Assembly: GCA_900322095.1 (NCBI GenBank)
Contig: ONYS01000016.1
Location: forward strand, 1 to 52,696
Origin: an uncultured Prevotella sp.
GTDB taxonomy: Bacteria; Bacteroidota; Bacteroidia; Bacteroidales; Bacteroidaceae
Reading direction: 5' to 3'
DNA length: 52,696 nt
Both the position numbers and the translations under genes were made by a program. The notes under the pieces were generated by a model. That model was given only the letters and a program-made list of their open reading frames with translations. It made no database searches and was not told the origin of the DNA. Below, piece by piece: positions 26,387 through 34,715 of the stretch. The stretch's first letter is position 1. Each line of letters starts with the position of its first letter.

Positions 26387-26941
26387 ATGGACTATCAGAA
26401 AATCATTGACCGGTATTACCCCGACGACAATAAACTAAGATACATATTGATGACCCACAGCCGTCTGGTCTGCCAGCGCGCGCTGAAGATATGCGATGCC
26501 CATCCCGAACTGGGATTGGACCGTCGTTTTATAGAGGAAGCAGCCATGCTCCACGACATCGGCATTTGCCGTTGCGACGCTCCCGGCATTGAATGCTTCG
26601 GCACCGAGCCTTACATCTGCCACGGCCGCATTGGTGCCGCCATGCTTCGCGAGGAAGGACTGGAGCGCCACGCCCGCGTGTGCGAGCGCCACACCGGAGC
26701 CGGACTCACAAAAGAAGAGATCATCCGCCAGAACCTTCCCCTGCCCCATCAGGACTTCTTGCCGGAAACTCTGGAAGAGAAGCTTATCTGCTATGCCGAC
26801 AAATTCTACAGCAAGACGCATCCCGAACGTGAGAAGAGCTACGACAAGGCTCTCAAAAGCGTGGCCAAGTTTGGCGAAGCCGGCGCTAAGCGCTTCAAAG
26901 AATGGACAGCTCTCTTTGAACCCGAAAACGTTAAAAATTGA
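26387..26941 (+). CDS. HD-domain phosphohydrolase-like protein
   Basis: Soluble protein of 184 aa with an HD-superfamily metal site: His24 (THSRLVCQRAL), then His56-Asp57 (AAMLHDIGI), a further histidine in YICHGRIGAAML, and a late aspartate in KLICYADKFYSK. This pattern fits small HDIG-type hydrolases acting on nucleotides or phosphate monoesters. The substrate is unknown. It is a single gene with its own promoter, 67 bases before lptD, which has a separate promoter. Cysteine-rich flanking text (ICRCDAPGIECFG) sits just after the HD pair. Confidence 0.85.
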   Translation: MDYQKIIDRYYPDDNKLRYILMTHSRLVCQRALKICDAHPELGLDRRFIEEAAMLHDIGICRCDAPGIECFGTEPYICHGRIGAAMLREEGLERHARVCERHTGAGLTKEEIIRQNLPLPHQDFLPETLEEKLICYADKFYSKTHPEREKSYDKALKSVAKFGEAGAKRFKEWTALFEPENVKN

Positions 26942-26993
26942 AACTATCAGCGACAAAAAACCAACGGTCAGGGGATTACTATCAACTTTTTTA

Positions 26994-27001
26994 TAACTTT
27001 G
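26994..27001 (+). promoter_or_regulatory. -7 box for lptD, almost touching the start codon
   Basis: TAACTTTG ends only 7 bases before the lptD ATG at 27009. A start site 4-7 bases after the box would leave a leader of 0-4 nt. Confidence 0.6.
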
Positions 27002-27008
27002 CATCTTA

Positions 27009-29801
27009 ATGAGACGCCTCGCCTTCATAATACTACTTCTCTCTGCTGCAATTTTTGTTGTGGCAGGCAATATGGTATCGCCGCAGAAACGCCGCGTGAA
27101 GGGTAAAGCTGTAACCGCTGACTCCGTACGCAATCCCAACGACACCACACAGATGGACTCGCTGGAGAAAGCCGTTTGGCTGCACAACAAAGCCGTCGAC
27201 GACTCCATCCACCTCGACTCGCTCAACAAACAGAAGAAAAACAGCATCGAGATGCCCGTAGACTATACGGCCGATGACTCTCTGGTCTACGATGCCACGA
27301 CCAAGATGGTTCACCTCTACGGCAAGGCCGACGTGAAATACGAAGGGATGGACTTGTCGAGTGAGAAGGTGGCTATCAGTATCGACAGCAGCATCGTCCA
27401 TGCCACAGGTGTTATGGACACAGCCAAGAAAGCACTATCGGGCACGCCGGTCTTCAAGATGGGCAACGACTCCTATCAGAGCGACACCATCGCCTTCAAC
27501 TTCAAGAGCAAGAAGGGACTCATCAACAACGTGAAGACCGAACAGCAGGAGGGCTACATCACCAGCCAGCTGTCGAAACGTATGGACAACGGCGACATCT
27601 ACCTGCAGCACGGACGCTACACCACCTGCGACAAGGAACATCCCGACTTCTATATTGCCCTGAGCCGAGCCAAAGTTCGTCCCAACAAGGACGTCGTCTT
27701 TGGTCCTGCCTATCTCGTTGTGGCCGATGTTCCGTTGCCATTGGCCATTCCTTATGGCTTCTTTCCCTTCACCAAGCACTATTCCTCCGGATTCATCATG
27801 CCCACCTATGGCGACGAGAACGACCGCGGTTTCTATCTGCGCGACGGCGGATACTATTTTGCCATGAGCGACAAGTGGGACCTGAAGCTGCTGGGCGAAA
27901 TCTACACCAAGGGCTCGTGGGGCGTATCGGCTGCCTCCAACTATAATAAGAGGTATAAGTTCAGCGGTTCGTTCTACTTCAGTTATCAGGACACAAAGAC
28001 CGGCGACAAGGGTATGCCCGACTATTCTGAGCAGGAAAGCTTCAAGATACAGTGGAGCCACCGTCAGGACGCCAAGGCCAATCCTTACTCCACGCTGTCG
28101 GCAAGCGTCAACTTCGCCACGTCGAGCTATGAGCGCAACAACCTCAACAGCATGTACAACCCGCAGACGATGACGCAGAGTACGCGTACATCATCCGTGA
28201 GCTGGAGCACGGGCTTCTCCAGTCTGGGCCTAACCTTGAGCTCTTCGGCCAACCTGTCGCAGAACATGCGCACTAACGAGCTGAGCATGACGCTGCCCGA
28301 CCTCAACGTCAACGTGTCGCGCTTCTATCCCTTCCGCCGCAAACAGATGGTCGGAAAGGAGCGCTGGTATGAGAAGATCTCGATGAGCTACACCGGACAA
28401 CTGTCCAACTCTATCACCACCACCGAGGATCACATCCTCCACAGCGACCTGGCCAAGGAATGGCGCAACGGCATCCAGCACAACATCCCTATCAACGGGA
28501 ACTTCACTCTGGCCAAATATATCAACGTGACGTTGGGATTCAACTTCACCGACCGCATGTATTTCAGCAAGGAGAACATGCAGTGGGACGATGCCACGCA
28601 AGCAGTGGTAACAGACACTACCAACGGCTTCTACAACGTCTACAACTGGAGCGCCAGCGTCGGTGCCAGCACGAAGTTCTATGGCATGTACATCCCCAAC
28701 CGCAAGATCTTCGGCGACAAGATTATGGCTGTCCGCCACGTCTTCACGCCTACGGTCAGCTTCTCTTACGCCCCCGACTTCGGCAACAAGTACTATGAGA
28801 CCTATCAGCGCACCAACGCCGACGGCACGGTGGAGCTGGTGGAATACAGTCCCTATCGCAACAGTCTTTATGGCGTACCGGGAAGAGGCAAGACGGGAAG
28901 CATCAACATGCAGGTGAGCAACAACATCGAGATGAAAGTCAGAAGCGACAAGGACTCTACCGGCGTCAAGAAAATCAGCATCATCGATGAGCTCGGCGCA
29001 CAGATGAGCTACAACTTCGCCGCGAGCTATCACAGATGGAGCGACCTGTCGACAAACCTGAGACTGAAATGGTGGAAGAACTATACCTTCAACCTCAATG
29101 CCGTGTTTGCCACCTATGCCTACGAACTTGATGCCAACGGACATCCCTATGTGGGCAACCACACGGAGTACAGCAAAGGCCGCTTCGGCCGTTTCCAGGG
29201 TATGAGCCAGAACATCTCGTTCACGCTGACTCCCGACAAGCTGAGAAAACTCTTCGGTGGCGGCAACAACGATGACGACAATAAGAACAGCGATGACAAC
29301 GACGACGATGAGGGCGTAGACACCAACATCGAGAGCAACGTCGACGAGGACCTCATCAAAGGGCAGCACGGCGCAAAGAAGAAGTCGGGCGGCAGCAAGG
29401 CCGAGACCGACGACGACGGCTACATGCGCTTCTCAATGCCTTGGTCGCTCACCTTCGGCTACGGCGTAACGATGCGCGAGAACACCAGCGGCAAGTTCAA
29501 CACCAAGAGCATGCGCTATCCTTACAAGTTCACGCAAACGCTCAACGTCAGCGGCAATATCCGCATCTCCGACGGCTGGAACATCTCCTTCTCTTCTGGC
29601 TACGACTTCGACAACCACGCCTTGTCAATGACGACGGCCTCGCTTCAACGAGATCTCCACTGCTTCAACATGAGTTGTTCTGTCGTGCTGAAGCCTTATA
29701 CGAGCTACAACTTCTCGTTCCGCGCCAACGCCTCAACGCTGATGGACGCCTTGAAGTACGACAAGCGCAGCGGATACAGCAATGCCGTTCAGTGGTATTA
29801 A
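27009..29801 (+). CDS. lptD: LPS assembly outer membrane protein LptD (Bacteroidetes type)
   Basis: Outer membrane protein of 930 aa that, with its partners, inserts lipopolysaccharide in the outer leaflet. A signal peptide (MRRLAFIILLLSAAIFVVAG) is followed by an OstA/LptA-like beta-jellyroll at about 85-230 (DDSLVYDATTKMVHLYGKADVKYEG, FNFKSKKGLINNVKTEQQEGYI, HGRYTTCDKEHPDFYIALSRAKV). The LptD barrel follows from about 235 (LPLAIPYGFFPFTKHYSSGFIMPTYGDENDRGFYLRDGGYYFA). An acidic Asp/Asn-rich insertion at about 755-800 interrupts the barrel and is probably a loop. The start is fixed by the signal peptide, which makes the mRNA nearly leaderless. Confidence 0.88.
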   Translation: MRRLAFIILLLSAAIFVVAGNMVSPQKRRVKGKAVTADSVRNPNDTTQMDSLEKAVWLHNKAVDDSIHLDSLNKQKKNSIEMPVDYTADDSLVYDATTKMVHLYGKADVKYEGMDLSSEKVAISIDSSIVHATGVMDTAKKALSGTPVFKMGNDSYQSDTIAFNFKSKKGLINNVKTEQQEGYITSQLSKRMDNGDIYLQHGRYTTCDKEHPDFYIALSRAKVRPNKDVVFGPAYLVVADVPLPLAIPYGFFPFTKHYSSGFIMPTYGDENDRGFYLRDGGYYFAMSDKWDLKLLGEIYTKGSWGVSAASNYNKRYKFSGSFYFSYQDTKTGDKGMPDYSEQESFKIQWSHRQDAKANPYSTLSASVNFATSSYERNNLNSMYNPQTMTQSTRTSSVSWSTGFSSLGLTLSSSANLSQNMRTNELSMTLPDLNVNVSRFYPFRRKQMVGKERWYEKISMSYTGQLSNSITTTEDHILHSDLAKEWRNGIQHNIPINGNFTLAKYINVTLGFNFTDRMYFSKENMQWDDATQAVVTDTTNGFYNVYNWSASVGASTKFYGMYIPNRKIFGDKIMAVRHVFTPTVSFSYAPDFGNKYYETYQRTNADGTVELVEYSPYRNSLYGVPGRGKTGSINMQVSNNIEMKVRSDKDSTGVKKISIIDELGAQMSYNFAASYHRWSDLSTNLRLKWWKNYTFNLNAVFATYAYELDANGHPYVGNHTEYSKGRFGRFQGMSQNISFTLTPDKLRKLFGGGNNDDDNKNSDDNDDDEGVDTNIESNVDEDLIKGQHGAKKKSGGSKAETDDDGYMRFSMPWSLTFGYGVTMRENTSGKFNTKSMRYPYKFTQTLNVSGNIRISDGWNISFSSGYDFDNHALSMTTASLQRDLHCFNMSCSVVLKPYTSYNFSFRANASTLMDALKYDKRSGYSNAVQWY

Positions 29802-29847
29802 TGCTACATACATTATTATAGTTCTAACGGATTCATCCTCCGTAAAC

Positions 29848-29897
29848 AGAAAATAAAATGGTTCACCCGACATATCGAGTGAACCATTTTATTTTCT
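29848..29897. terminator. Terminator after lptD
   Basis: A perfect 19-bp stem: AGAAAATAAAATGGTTCAC (29848-29866) with GTGAACCATTTTATTTTCT (29879-29897), loop 12 bases. The A/T ends make it usable on both strands. Confidence 0.85.
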
Positions 29898-30008
29898 ACG
29901 CTTCTTTTCAGCCACATGTCCTCTGCAATCCTATGTTATTAAACCAACGATTACAGGCAATTACTCACTTCCATACCATTGGCATCTGGGACATTCATCG
30001 ATTGTTAC

Positions 30009-30096
30009 TGTTTTACCACCGAGTGGTAATGTGTTTACCACCGAGCGGTAATCTGTTTACCACCGAGCGGTAATCGTTTTACCACCGAGCGGTAAT
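30009..30096. repeat. 22-bp tandem repeat array C (4 units)
   Basis: Units start at 30009, 30031, 30053 and 30075. Each contains TTACCACCGAGCGGTAAT (the first has GAGTGG), an inverted repeat with TTACC/GGTAA arms. There are no spacers. It lies between convergent lptD and asnA. The sequence is unrelated to arrays A, B and D but has the same period. The rest of 29898-30196 shows no gene. Confidence 0.9.
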
Positions 30097-30196
30097 CCCG
30101 TAAACAAGCACAATTCGAGCTGGAACTATGCGCATATCGAAGGGGAAACATGGGCAAATCGAACATGGATTACGCACAAAACCGATTGATATAGCC

Positions 30197-30300
30197 CGTA
30201 GCCTTCCCCTTTGCAGCCGAAAAATTATGGATTATGAATTCGTAGCTTTCCACCCTTGCAGCCGAAAAATTATGAATTATGAATTGTGAATTATGAATTA
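30197..30300. repeat. 44-bp direct duplication with AATTATG heptamers at the asnA 3' end
   Basis: Copy 1 (30197-30240) and copy 2 (30241-30284) share CGTAGC, then a pyrimidine stretch, then TTGCAGCCGAAAAATTATG and heptamers ending ATGAATT. The heptamers continue (AATTGTG, AATTATG) to the asnA stop codon at 30298-30300. The GCAGCC-AATTATG unit is shared with 1014-1045. Confidence 0.75.
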
Positions 30301-31335
30301 AATGAGTTCCATTCCCAGCTTGCGGCACTCCTCACGCATCTCATCGGGCCAAATGCTGGCCTGAATCTCACCGATATGGGCTTTGTGGAGCATCAGCATA
30401 CAAAGGCGGCTCTGTCCGATACCGCCGCCGATACTCAAGGGCAACTTGTCGTTGAGCAACTGCTGATGGAAGTAGAGTTTCTCCCTATCTTCCTTCCCTT
30501 CAAGTCTCAGCTGGCGCAACAGACTCTCCTTGTCCACGCGAATACCCATAGAACTCAGCTCAAAGGCACGTTCCAAAATGGGATACCAGATGAGGATGTC
30601 GCCATTGAGTCCCATCTTGCCGTTTTCGCCCATCGTCGACCAGTCGTCGTAATCCGGAGCACGTCCGTCATGTTTCTTTCCGTCAGAGAGTTTACAGCCG
30701 ATACCTTCTACAAAGACGGCCCCATACTTACGGCAGATGGCATTCTCGCGTTCCTTGGGCGATAGTGTCGGATACATGTCGAGAAGATCCTGAGCATGAA
30801 TGAAATAGATATCCTCGGGCAGGAATGGCTTGATTTGCGGGAAGGTCTCATAGGTGAGATACTCCGTACGGCGCACGGCAGCATAGATTCTGCGCACCAC
30901 GTCTTCCAGGAAGGCCACCTTGCGCTGATCTCGAGTGATGACAGCCTCCCAGTCCCACTGGTCCACATAGAGCGAGTGCAGGTTGTCCAGTTCTTCATCG
31001 GCCCTGATGGCGTTCATGTCGGTATAGATACCGTAGCCCGGCTGGATTTTGTATTCGGCCAGCGTGAGTCGTTTCCATTTGGCCAGCGAATGCACCACCT
31101 CCGCCTTGGCGTCGCCTAAGTCCTTGATGGGGAAGGTCACGGGGCGCTCAACGCCATTCAGGTCATCATTAATACCAAGACCTTTCATGACGAACAGCGG
31201 TGCGGTGACGCGCGTCAGGCGAAGCTCAGTTGCCAAGTTCTGCTGAAAGAAATCCTTTATCAGTTTAATGCCCTGCTCTGTCTGATGTTTGTCGAGCAGC
31301 GACTCGTAATGTTTTGGATAAATAATATTACTCAT
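30298..31335 (-). CDS. asnA: Aspartate-ammonia ligase
   Basis: Ammonia-dependent asparagine synthetase of 345 aa, a class II aminoacyl-tRNA-synthetase-like fold that makes asparagine from aspartate, ATP and ammonia. Family landmarks are VTAPLFVMKGLGINDDLNGVERPV near the N-terminus, SLAKWKRLTLAEYKIQPGYGIYTDMNAIRADE, DQWDWEAVI, and the C-terminal SIGGGIGQSRLCMLMLHKAHIGEIQASIWP. The length is that of the family (about 330-350). It has its own promoter and ends directly in the heptamer repeats, which supply the sequence at the stop codon. Confidence 0.96.
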   Translation of the reverse strand: MSNIIYPKHYESLLDKHQTEQGIKLIKDFFQQNLATELRLTRVTAPLFVMKGLGINDDLNGVERPVTFPIKDLGDAKAEVVHSLAKWKRLTLAEYKIQPGYGIYTDMNAIRADEELDNLHSLYVDQWDWEAVITRDQRKVAFLEDVVRRIYAAVRRTEYLTYETFPQIKPFLPEDIYFIHAQDLLDMYPTLSPKERENAICRKYGAVFVEGIGCKLSDGKKHDGRAPDYDDWSTMGENGKMGLNGDILIWYPILERAFELSSMGIRVDKESLLRQLRLEGKEDREKLYFHQQLLNDKLPLSIGGGIGQSRLCMLMLHKAHIGEIQASIWPDEMREECRKLGMELI

Positions 31336-31362
31336 TCGTTCTTATTTAATCAATTTGGCATG

Positions 31363-31370
31363 CAAAGGTA
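31363..31370 (-). promoter_or_regulatory. -7 box for asnA
   Basis: The minus strand reads TACCTTTG, 28 bases before the asnA ATG at 31335. Confidence 0.65.
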
Positions 31371-31611
31371 GGAATTAAATATTAAACCGAAAACATTTTA
31401 ATCAATTATTGTTTCTTTTTGTAACATTTAAGAGGCAAAAGCAACAGTTGTGCTGCAATTCTTGGGGAGGTTCTGCGAGAGAAGTCCGCTATTTGTTTTT
31501 CCTGCAGCACTTATCCTTCCCGTCCAATCCAAGGCTGACATACAGTCCTACGAATCCACGCCAACCACGAAAAAAACAATCCGTTTGTTTTGTTCTTCGG
31601 CCGATTTCTGC

Positions 31612-31619
31612 TACCTTTG
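31612..31619 (+). promoter_or_regulatory. -7 box for the DivIC/FtsB-like gene
   Basis: TACCTTTG lies 19 bases before the ATG at 31638. Confidence 0.65.
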
Positions 31620-31637
31620 CACTTAAATCAAAAAGAC

Positions 31638-31991
31638 ATGCCAAACAAATTCAACGGTTTCTGGTCGTTTGTTTCCCATTATAAGTACGCTATCGTCATT
31701 ATCGTGGGCACACTCGTTGTTGTATTCTTCGACGAGAACAGCGTGATGAAGCGCATACAGCTCGACCTGCAGATTGACGACTTGGAAGACGAAATCAGTT
31801 CCTACAAACAGCGCAATGCCGACAATGTCAGACGCTTGTATGAACTCAAGCGCAATCCTGCCGCAATAGAGAAGATAGCGCGCGAGCAATACTTCATGAA
31901 GGCCGACAACGAGGACATCTATGTCTTGAGCGACGACAAGAAAGCTCCCGACCCCAACGACAAACTCACAGAAACAGACGATAACAATTAA
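31638..31991 (+). CDS. Septum formation initiator family protein (FtsB/DivIC-like)
   Basis: Bitopic membrane protein of 117 aa. A short cytoplasmic start is followed by one transmembrane helix at about residues 17-34 (YAIVIIVGTLVVVFFDE). A coiled coil follows at about 42-80 (IQLDLQIDDLEDEISSYKQRNADNVRRLYEL). Then comes the family motif KRNPAAIEKIAREQYFMKADNEDIYVL, the conserved end of FtsB/DivIC that binds FtsL and FtsQ in the divisome. The acidic tail is variable. The ATG at 31638 follows a promoter. The next gene is 15 bases downstream. Confidence 0.9.
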   Translation: MPNKFNGFWSFVSHYKYAIVIIVGTLVVVFFDENSVMKRIQLDLQIDDLEDEISSYKQRNADNVRRLYELKRNPAAIEKIAREQYFMKADNEDIYVLSDDKKAPDPNDKLTETDDNN

Positions 31992-32006
31992 TCCAAGACT
32001 CTAAAA

Positions 32007-32444
32007 ATGAAAGAACTCAATAAGTGGCAAAGCATCCTCTTCATCGTTGGCGGTTGCATAATGACGATCGGCGCCGTTGGCTTCATCGTTGTATTAGGCA
32101 ACATCGACGTGCGACGCGTCTTCAGCTGGGTATACCTCGTAGGAGCGGTGTCCTTCTCCATCATGCAGACTTTCCAAAGCTATGAAGGCGTCAACTTCGT
32201 CATCCGCCGCCTCAAGCGCATCCAGGGAATTGCCAGCCTGCTCTTCATCATTGCTGGATTCTTGATGATCGACAATATGTGGGCCGTCACCCGTCCTTTC
32301 TTCAACAACGACATCGACTATCTCAACACCATGGGCAACAAATGGGTGCTGGCTCTGCTCATCGGAGCTATCCTCGAAATGTATACCGCCACACGCATAT
32401 CGATGGAGTTGAAGAAGGAAAATACAAAAGAAGACAACGAATAG
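32007..32444 (+). CDS. Small four-helix membrane protein, unknown function
   Basis: Hydrophobic protein of 145 aa with four likely transmembrane segments: about 9-30 (ILFIVGGCIMTIGAVGFIVV), 38-57 (VFSWVYLVGAVSFSIMQTF), 74-90 (GIASLLFIIAGFLMI) and 111-127 (WVLALLIGAILEMYTAT). The connecting loop after helix 2 is basic and the C-terminus is charged (ELKKENTKEDNE). I recognise no named family. Being 15 bases after the DivIC/FtsB-like gene, it is probably co-transcribed with it, but a division role is only a guess. Confidence 0.7.
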   Translation: MKELNKWQSILFIVGGCIMTIGAVGFIVVLGNIDVRRVFSWVYLVGAVSFSIMQTFQSYEGVNFVIRRLKRIQGIASLLFIIAGFLMIDNMWAVTRPFFNNDIDYLNTMGNKWVLALLIGAILEMYTATRISMELKKENTKEDNE

Positions 32445-32531
32445 GCGATTCCCGTTTGAAAAAAAAACATAAAAGAAAGCCCTATTGAATTAATTTGAAT
32501 AAAATTTCTTTTCTACTTAAATATTTGATAT

Positions 32532-32539
32532 TACCTTTG
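32532..32539 (+). promoter_or_regulatory. -7 box for the DUF4369 gene
   Basis: TACCTTTG lies 22 bases before the ATG at 32562. Confidence 0.6.
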
Positions 32540-32561
32540 TAATGATGAAATAAGGTTCAAC

Positions 32562-33338
32562 ATGAATAAAATTCTTTACGCATTTACAACCCTCTCTGCA
32601 TTGTGCTTCGCATCATGTGCCAGCACCTATGATATAAAAGGTACGTCCAATGACTCCAATCTTGAGGAAAGCAAGATTTACCTCACTGTGCTGCACAACA
32701 ACGAGCCCAAGAATATTGATTCCTGCGAAGTGGTTCACGGTCAATTCCAATTCAACGGCACCGTGGATTCCGTGCGCGTGGCCATGATTGGTCAGCTGCC
32801 TGTCGTGCTGGAGGAAGGTGAGATCACCGTAAAAGACGATAACACACAGAGTTCGGCTACAGGAACGCCACTCAACGACAAGCTCACTGGTTTTATGCGT
32901 AAATACCAGCAAATCATCAACCAGTATTCCGAACTGCAGCGCCGTCCCTATCAGGCCATGATGAACGGCGAGGATATGAATGCCGTACAGGTTGAGGTAG
33001 ACAAGAAAAGCGACGAACTCAACGCCAAGATGGACAAGCTGCTCACGGGCTTCGTTACCGAGAACTTCGACAACGTGCTGGGTCCATGGGTATTTCTCAA
33101 TGCCTGCTCCATGCGCTTCAACGGCGTTCCCATGACCGATGCTTGGGTGGAAGACATCATGAGCCGCGCCACCGACAAGTTCAAGAACAATCCGATGGTG
33201 AAAGACTACTATCAGAAAGCCCAGGAGAATGAGCGCATCATGAACGGTTCGGAACAGGCTCCCAACGGTCAGGCTCCCCAAGCCGCGCCTCCCACACCCC
33301 GACAGATGGCACAGCCAGCAGATTCCACAGCACGTTGA
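32562..33338 (+). CDS. DUF4369 domain lipoprotein
   Basis: Probable lipoprotein of 258 aa: the signal MNKILYAFTTLSALCFASCAS ends in a cysteine at about residue 19. A DUF4369-like beta domain follows at about 22-110 (YDIKGTSNDSNLEESKIYLTVL, VHGQFQFNGTVDSVRVAMI, VVLEEGEITVKDDN). A helical region spans about 115-225, and the tail is Pro/Gln-rich. It resembles the N-terminal half of the TlpA-like protein at 1045-2142 but lacks any thioredoxin domain or CxxC. It is 24 bases upstream of pyrC on the same strand. Function unknown. Confidence 0.75.
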   Translation: MNKILYAFTTLSALCFASCASTYDIKGTSNDSNLEESKIYLTVLHNNEPKNIDSCEVVHGQFQFNGTVDSVRVAMIGQLPVVLEEGEITVKDDNTQSSATGTPLNDKLTGFMRKYQQIINQYSELQRRPYQAMMNGEDMNAVQVEVDKKSDELNAKMDKLLTGFVTENFDNVLGPWVFLNACSMRFNGVPMTDAWVEDIMSRATDKFKNNPMVKDYYQKAQENERIMNGSEQAPNGQAPQAAPPTPRQMAQPADSTAR

Positions 33339-33362
33339 TCACATCTAAAGATATGAACAGAC

Positions 33363-34715
33363 ATGACAACATTGATTTACGGCGGACGCATTGTGAATGA
33401 AGGCCGGACTTTCAGCGGTTCGGTCGTCATCGACAATGGCTTTATTGCCGATATTCAGGAAGGAAACATGCATCCCCGTGGCAACTACGATCATACTGTA
33501 GATGCCACGGGATGTTTCGTATTGCCCGGCATCATCGATGAGCACGTCCACTTCCGCGAGCCGGGACTCACCTCCAAGGCCGACATCGAGAGCGAAAGCC
33601 GCGCCGCTGCCTTCGGTGGTGTGACGTCCTATCTCGAAATGCCCAACACCGTTCCGCAGACGACGACCATCGAAGCGCTGGAACAGAAATGGCAACTTGC
33701 CTCCACGAAAAGCCACGTCAACTATGGCTTCTTCTTCGGGGCTACCAACACCAATGCCAATCTGTTCCAAAGTCTTGACCGGAGTCTCATCCCCGGCATC
33801 AAGCTCTTTATGGGATCCAGTACGGGCAACATGCTCGTCGACCGACGGGAGGCGCTCGACAGAGTATTCTCCGAGTCGGCACGGCTCCATCTGCCCGTGA
33901 TGGCCCACTGCGAGGATACCGACATCATCAATCAGAACATGCGTGAGGCAAAAGCCACTCATGGCGACGATCCCGACATCAGCCTGCATCCCCTAATCCG
34001 TTCGGCCGAAGCCTGCTATGCCTCTTCAGAGAAGGCGGTGGAACTGGCCTGCCGCCACGACGCCCGTCTTCACATCGCCCATATCTCCACTGAGCGCGAA
34101 CTGGCCTTGCTCGACAGCCCGTCAGGCAACGAGCTCCCGCAGATTACCGGTGAGGCCGTGCTGGCCCACCTGCTTTTCGACGAGAGCGACTATCAGCGAT
34201 TGGGAGCGCTCATCAAGTGCAATCCCGCCATCAAGACAGCCGCCGACAAGCAAGCCCTGCGCCAGGCTCTAACGTCAGGACTCATCTTCGCCGTCGGCAC
34301 CGACCACGCCCCACATCTTCTGGAAGAAAAACAGGGCGGTGCGGCAAAGGCAAAGTCGGGTATGCCCATGATTCAGTTTTCCCTGGTGAGTATGCTGCAA
34401 CTGGTCGACGAAGGCGTGCTGAGCATTGAACGGCTGGTGGAACTGATGTGTCACAACCCCGTCCGACTCTTCGCCATCAACCGTCGTGGCTATCTGCGGC
34501 GCGGCTATCATGCCGACATCACCATCGTCAAGCCCCACACGGGATGGACGGTGACAAAGAAAGTGATACAGAGCAAATGCAAATGGAGTCCCGTGGAAGG
34601 CCGCGTCTACAACTGGCGCGTCGAACATACCTTCTGCAACGGACTGCACATATATAATAAAGGAATGTTTGCTCCCGACAGCAAAGGCGAGCAACTGCTG
34701 TTTGACAACCGATGA
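33363..34715 (+). CDS. pyrC: Dihydroorotase
   Basis: Amidohydrolase of 450 aa that cyclises carbamoyl-aspartate to dihydroorotate in pyrimidine synthesis. Metal ligands: His61 and His63 in DEHVHFREPG, probable carboxylated Lys147 in PGIKLFMGSSTG, histidines in MAHCED and LHIAHISTERE, and an aspartate in GTDHAPH. The VTSYLEMPNTVPQTT and KCNPAIK signatures fit the type I dihydroorotase/hydantoinase group. Allantoinase is less likely from the substrate-loop text. It overlaps the next gene by 4 bases (ATGA at 34712). Confidence 0.92.
   Translation: MTTLIYGGRIVNEGRTFSGSVVIDNGFIADIQEGNMHPRGNYDHTVDATGCFVLPGIIDEHVHFREPGLTSKADIESESRAAAFGGVTSYLEMPNTVPQTTTIEALEQKWQLASTKSHVNYGFFFGATNTNANLFQSLDRSLIPGIKLFMGSSTGNMLVDRREALDRVFSESARLHLPVMAHCEDTDIINQNMREAKATHGDDPDISLHPLIRSAEACYASSEKAVELACRHDARLHIAHISTERELALLDSPSGNELPQITGEAVLAHLLFDESDYQRLGALIKCNPAIKTAADKQALRQALTSGLIFAVGTDHAPHLLEEKQGGAAKAKSGMPMIQFSLVSMLQLVDEGVLSIERLVELMCHNPVRLFAINRRGYLRRGYHADITIVKPHTGWTVTKKVIQSKCKWSPVEGRVYNWRVEHTFCNGLHIYNKGMFAPDSKGEQLLFDNR

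Larger units (their letters stand above)
31336..31637. other. Divergent intergenic region (asnA / DivIC-like gene)
   Basis: It holds the asnA box (31363-31370, minus), the DivIC-like gene box (31612-31619, plus) and a weak GTGCTGCA/TGCAGCAC inverted repeat between about 31452 and 31511. No other gene or repeat seen. Confidence 0.5.
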
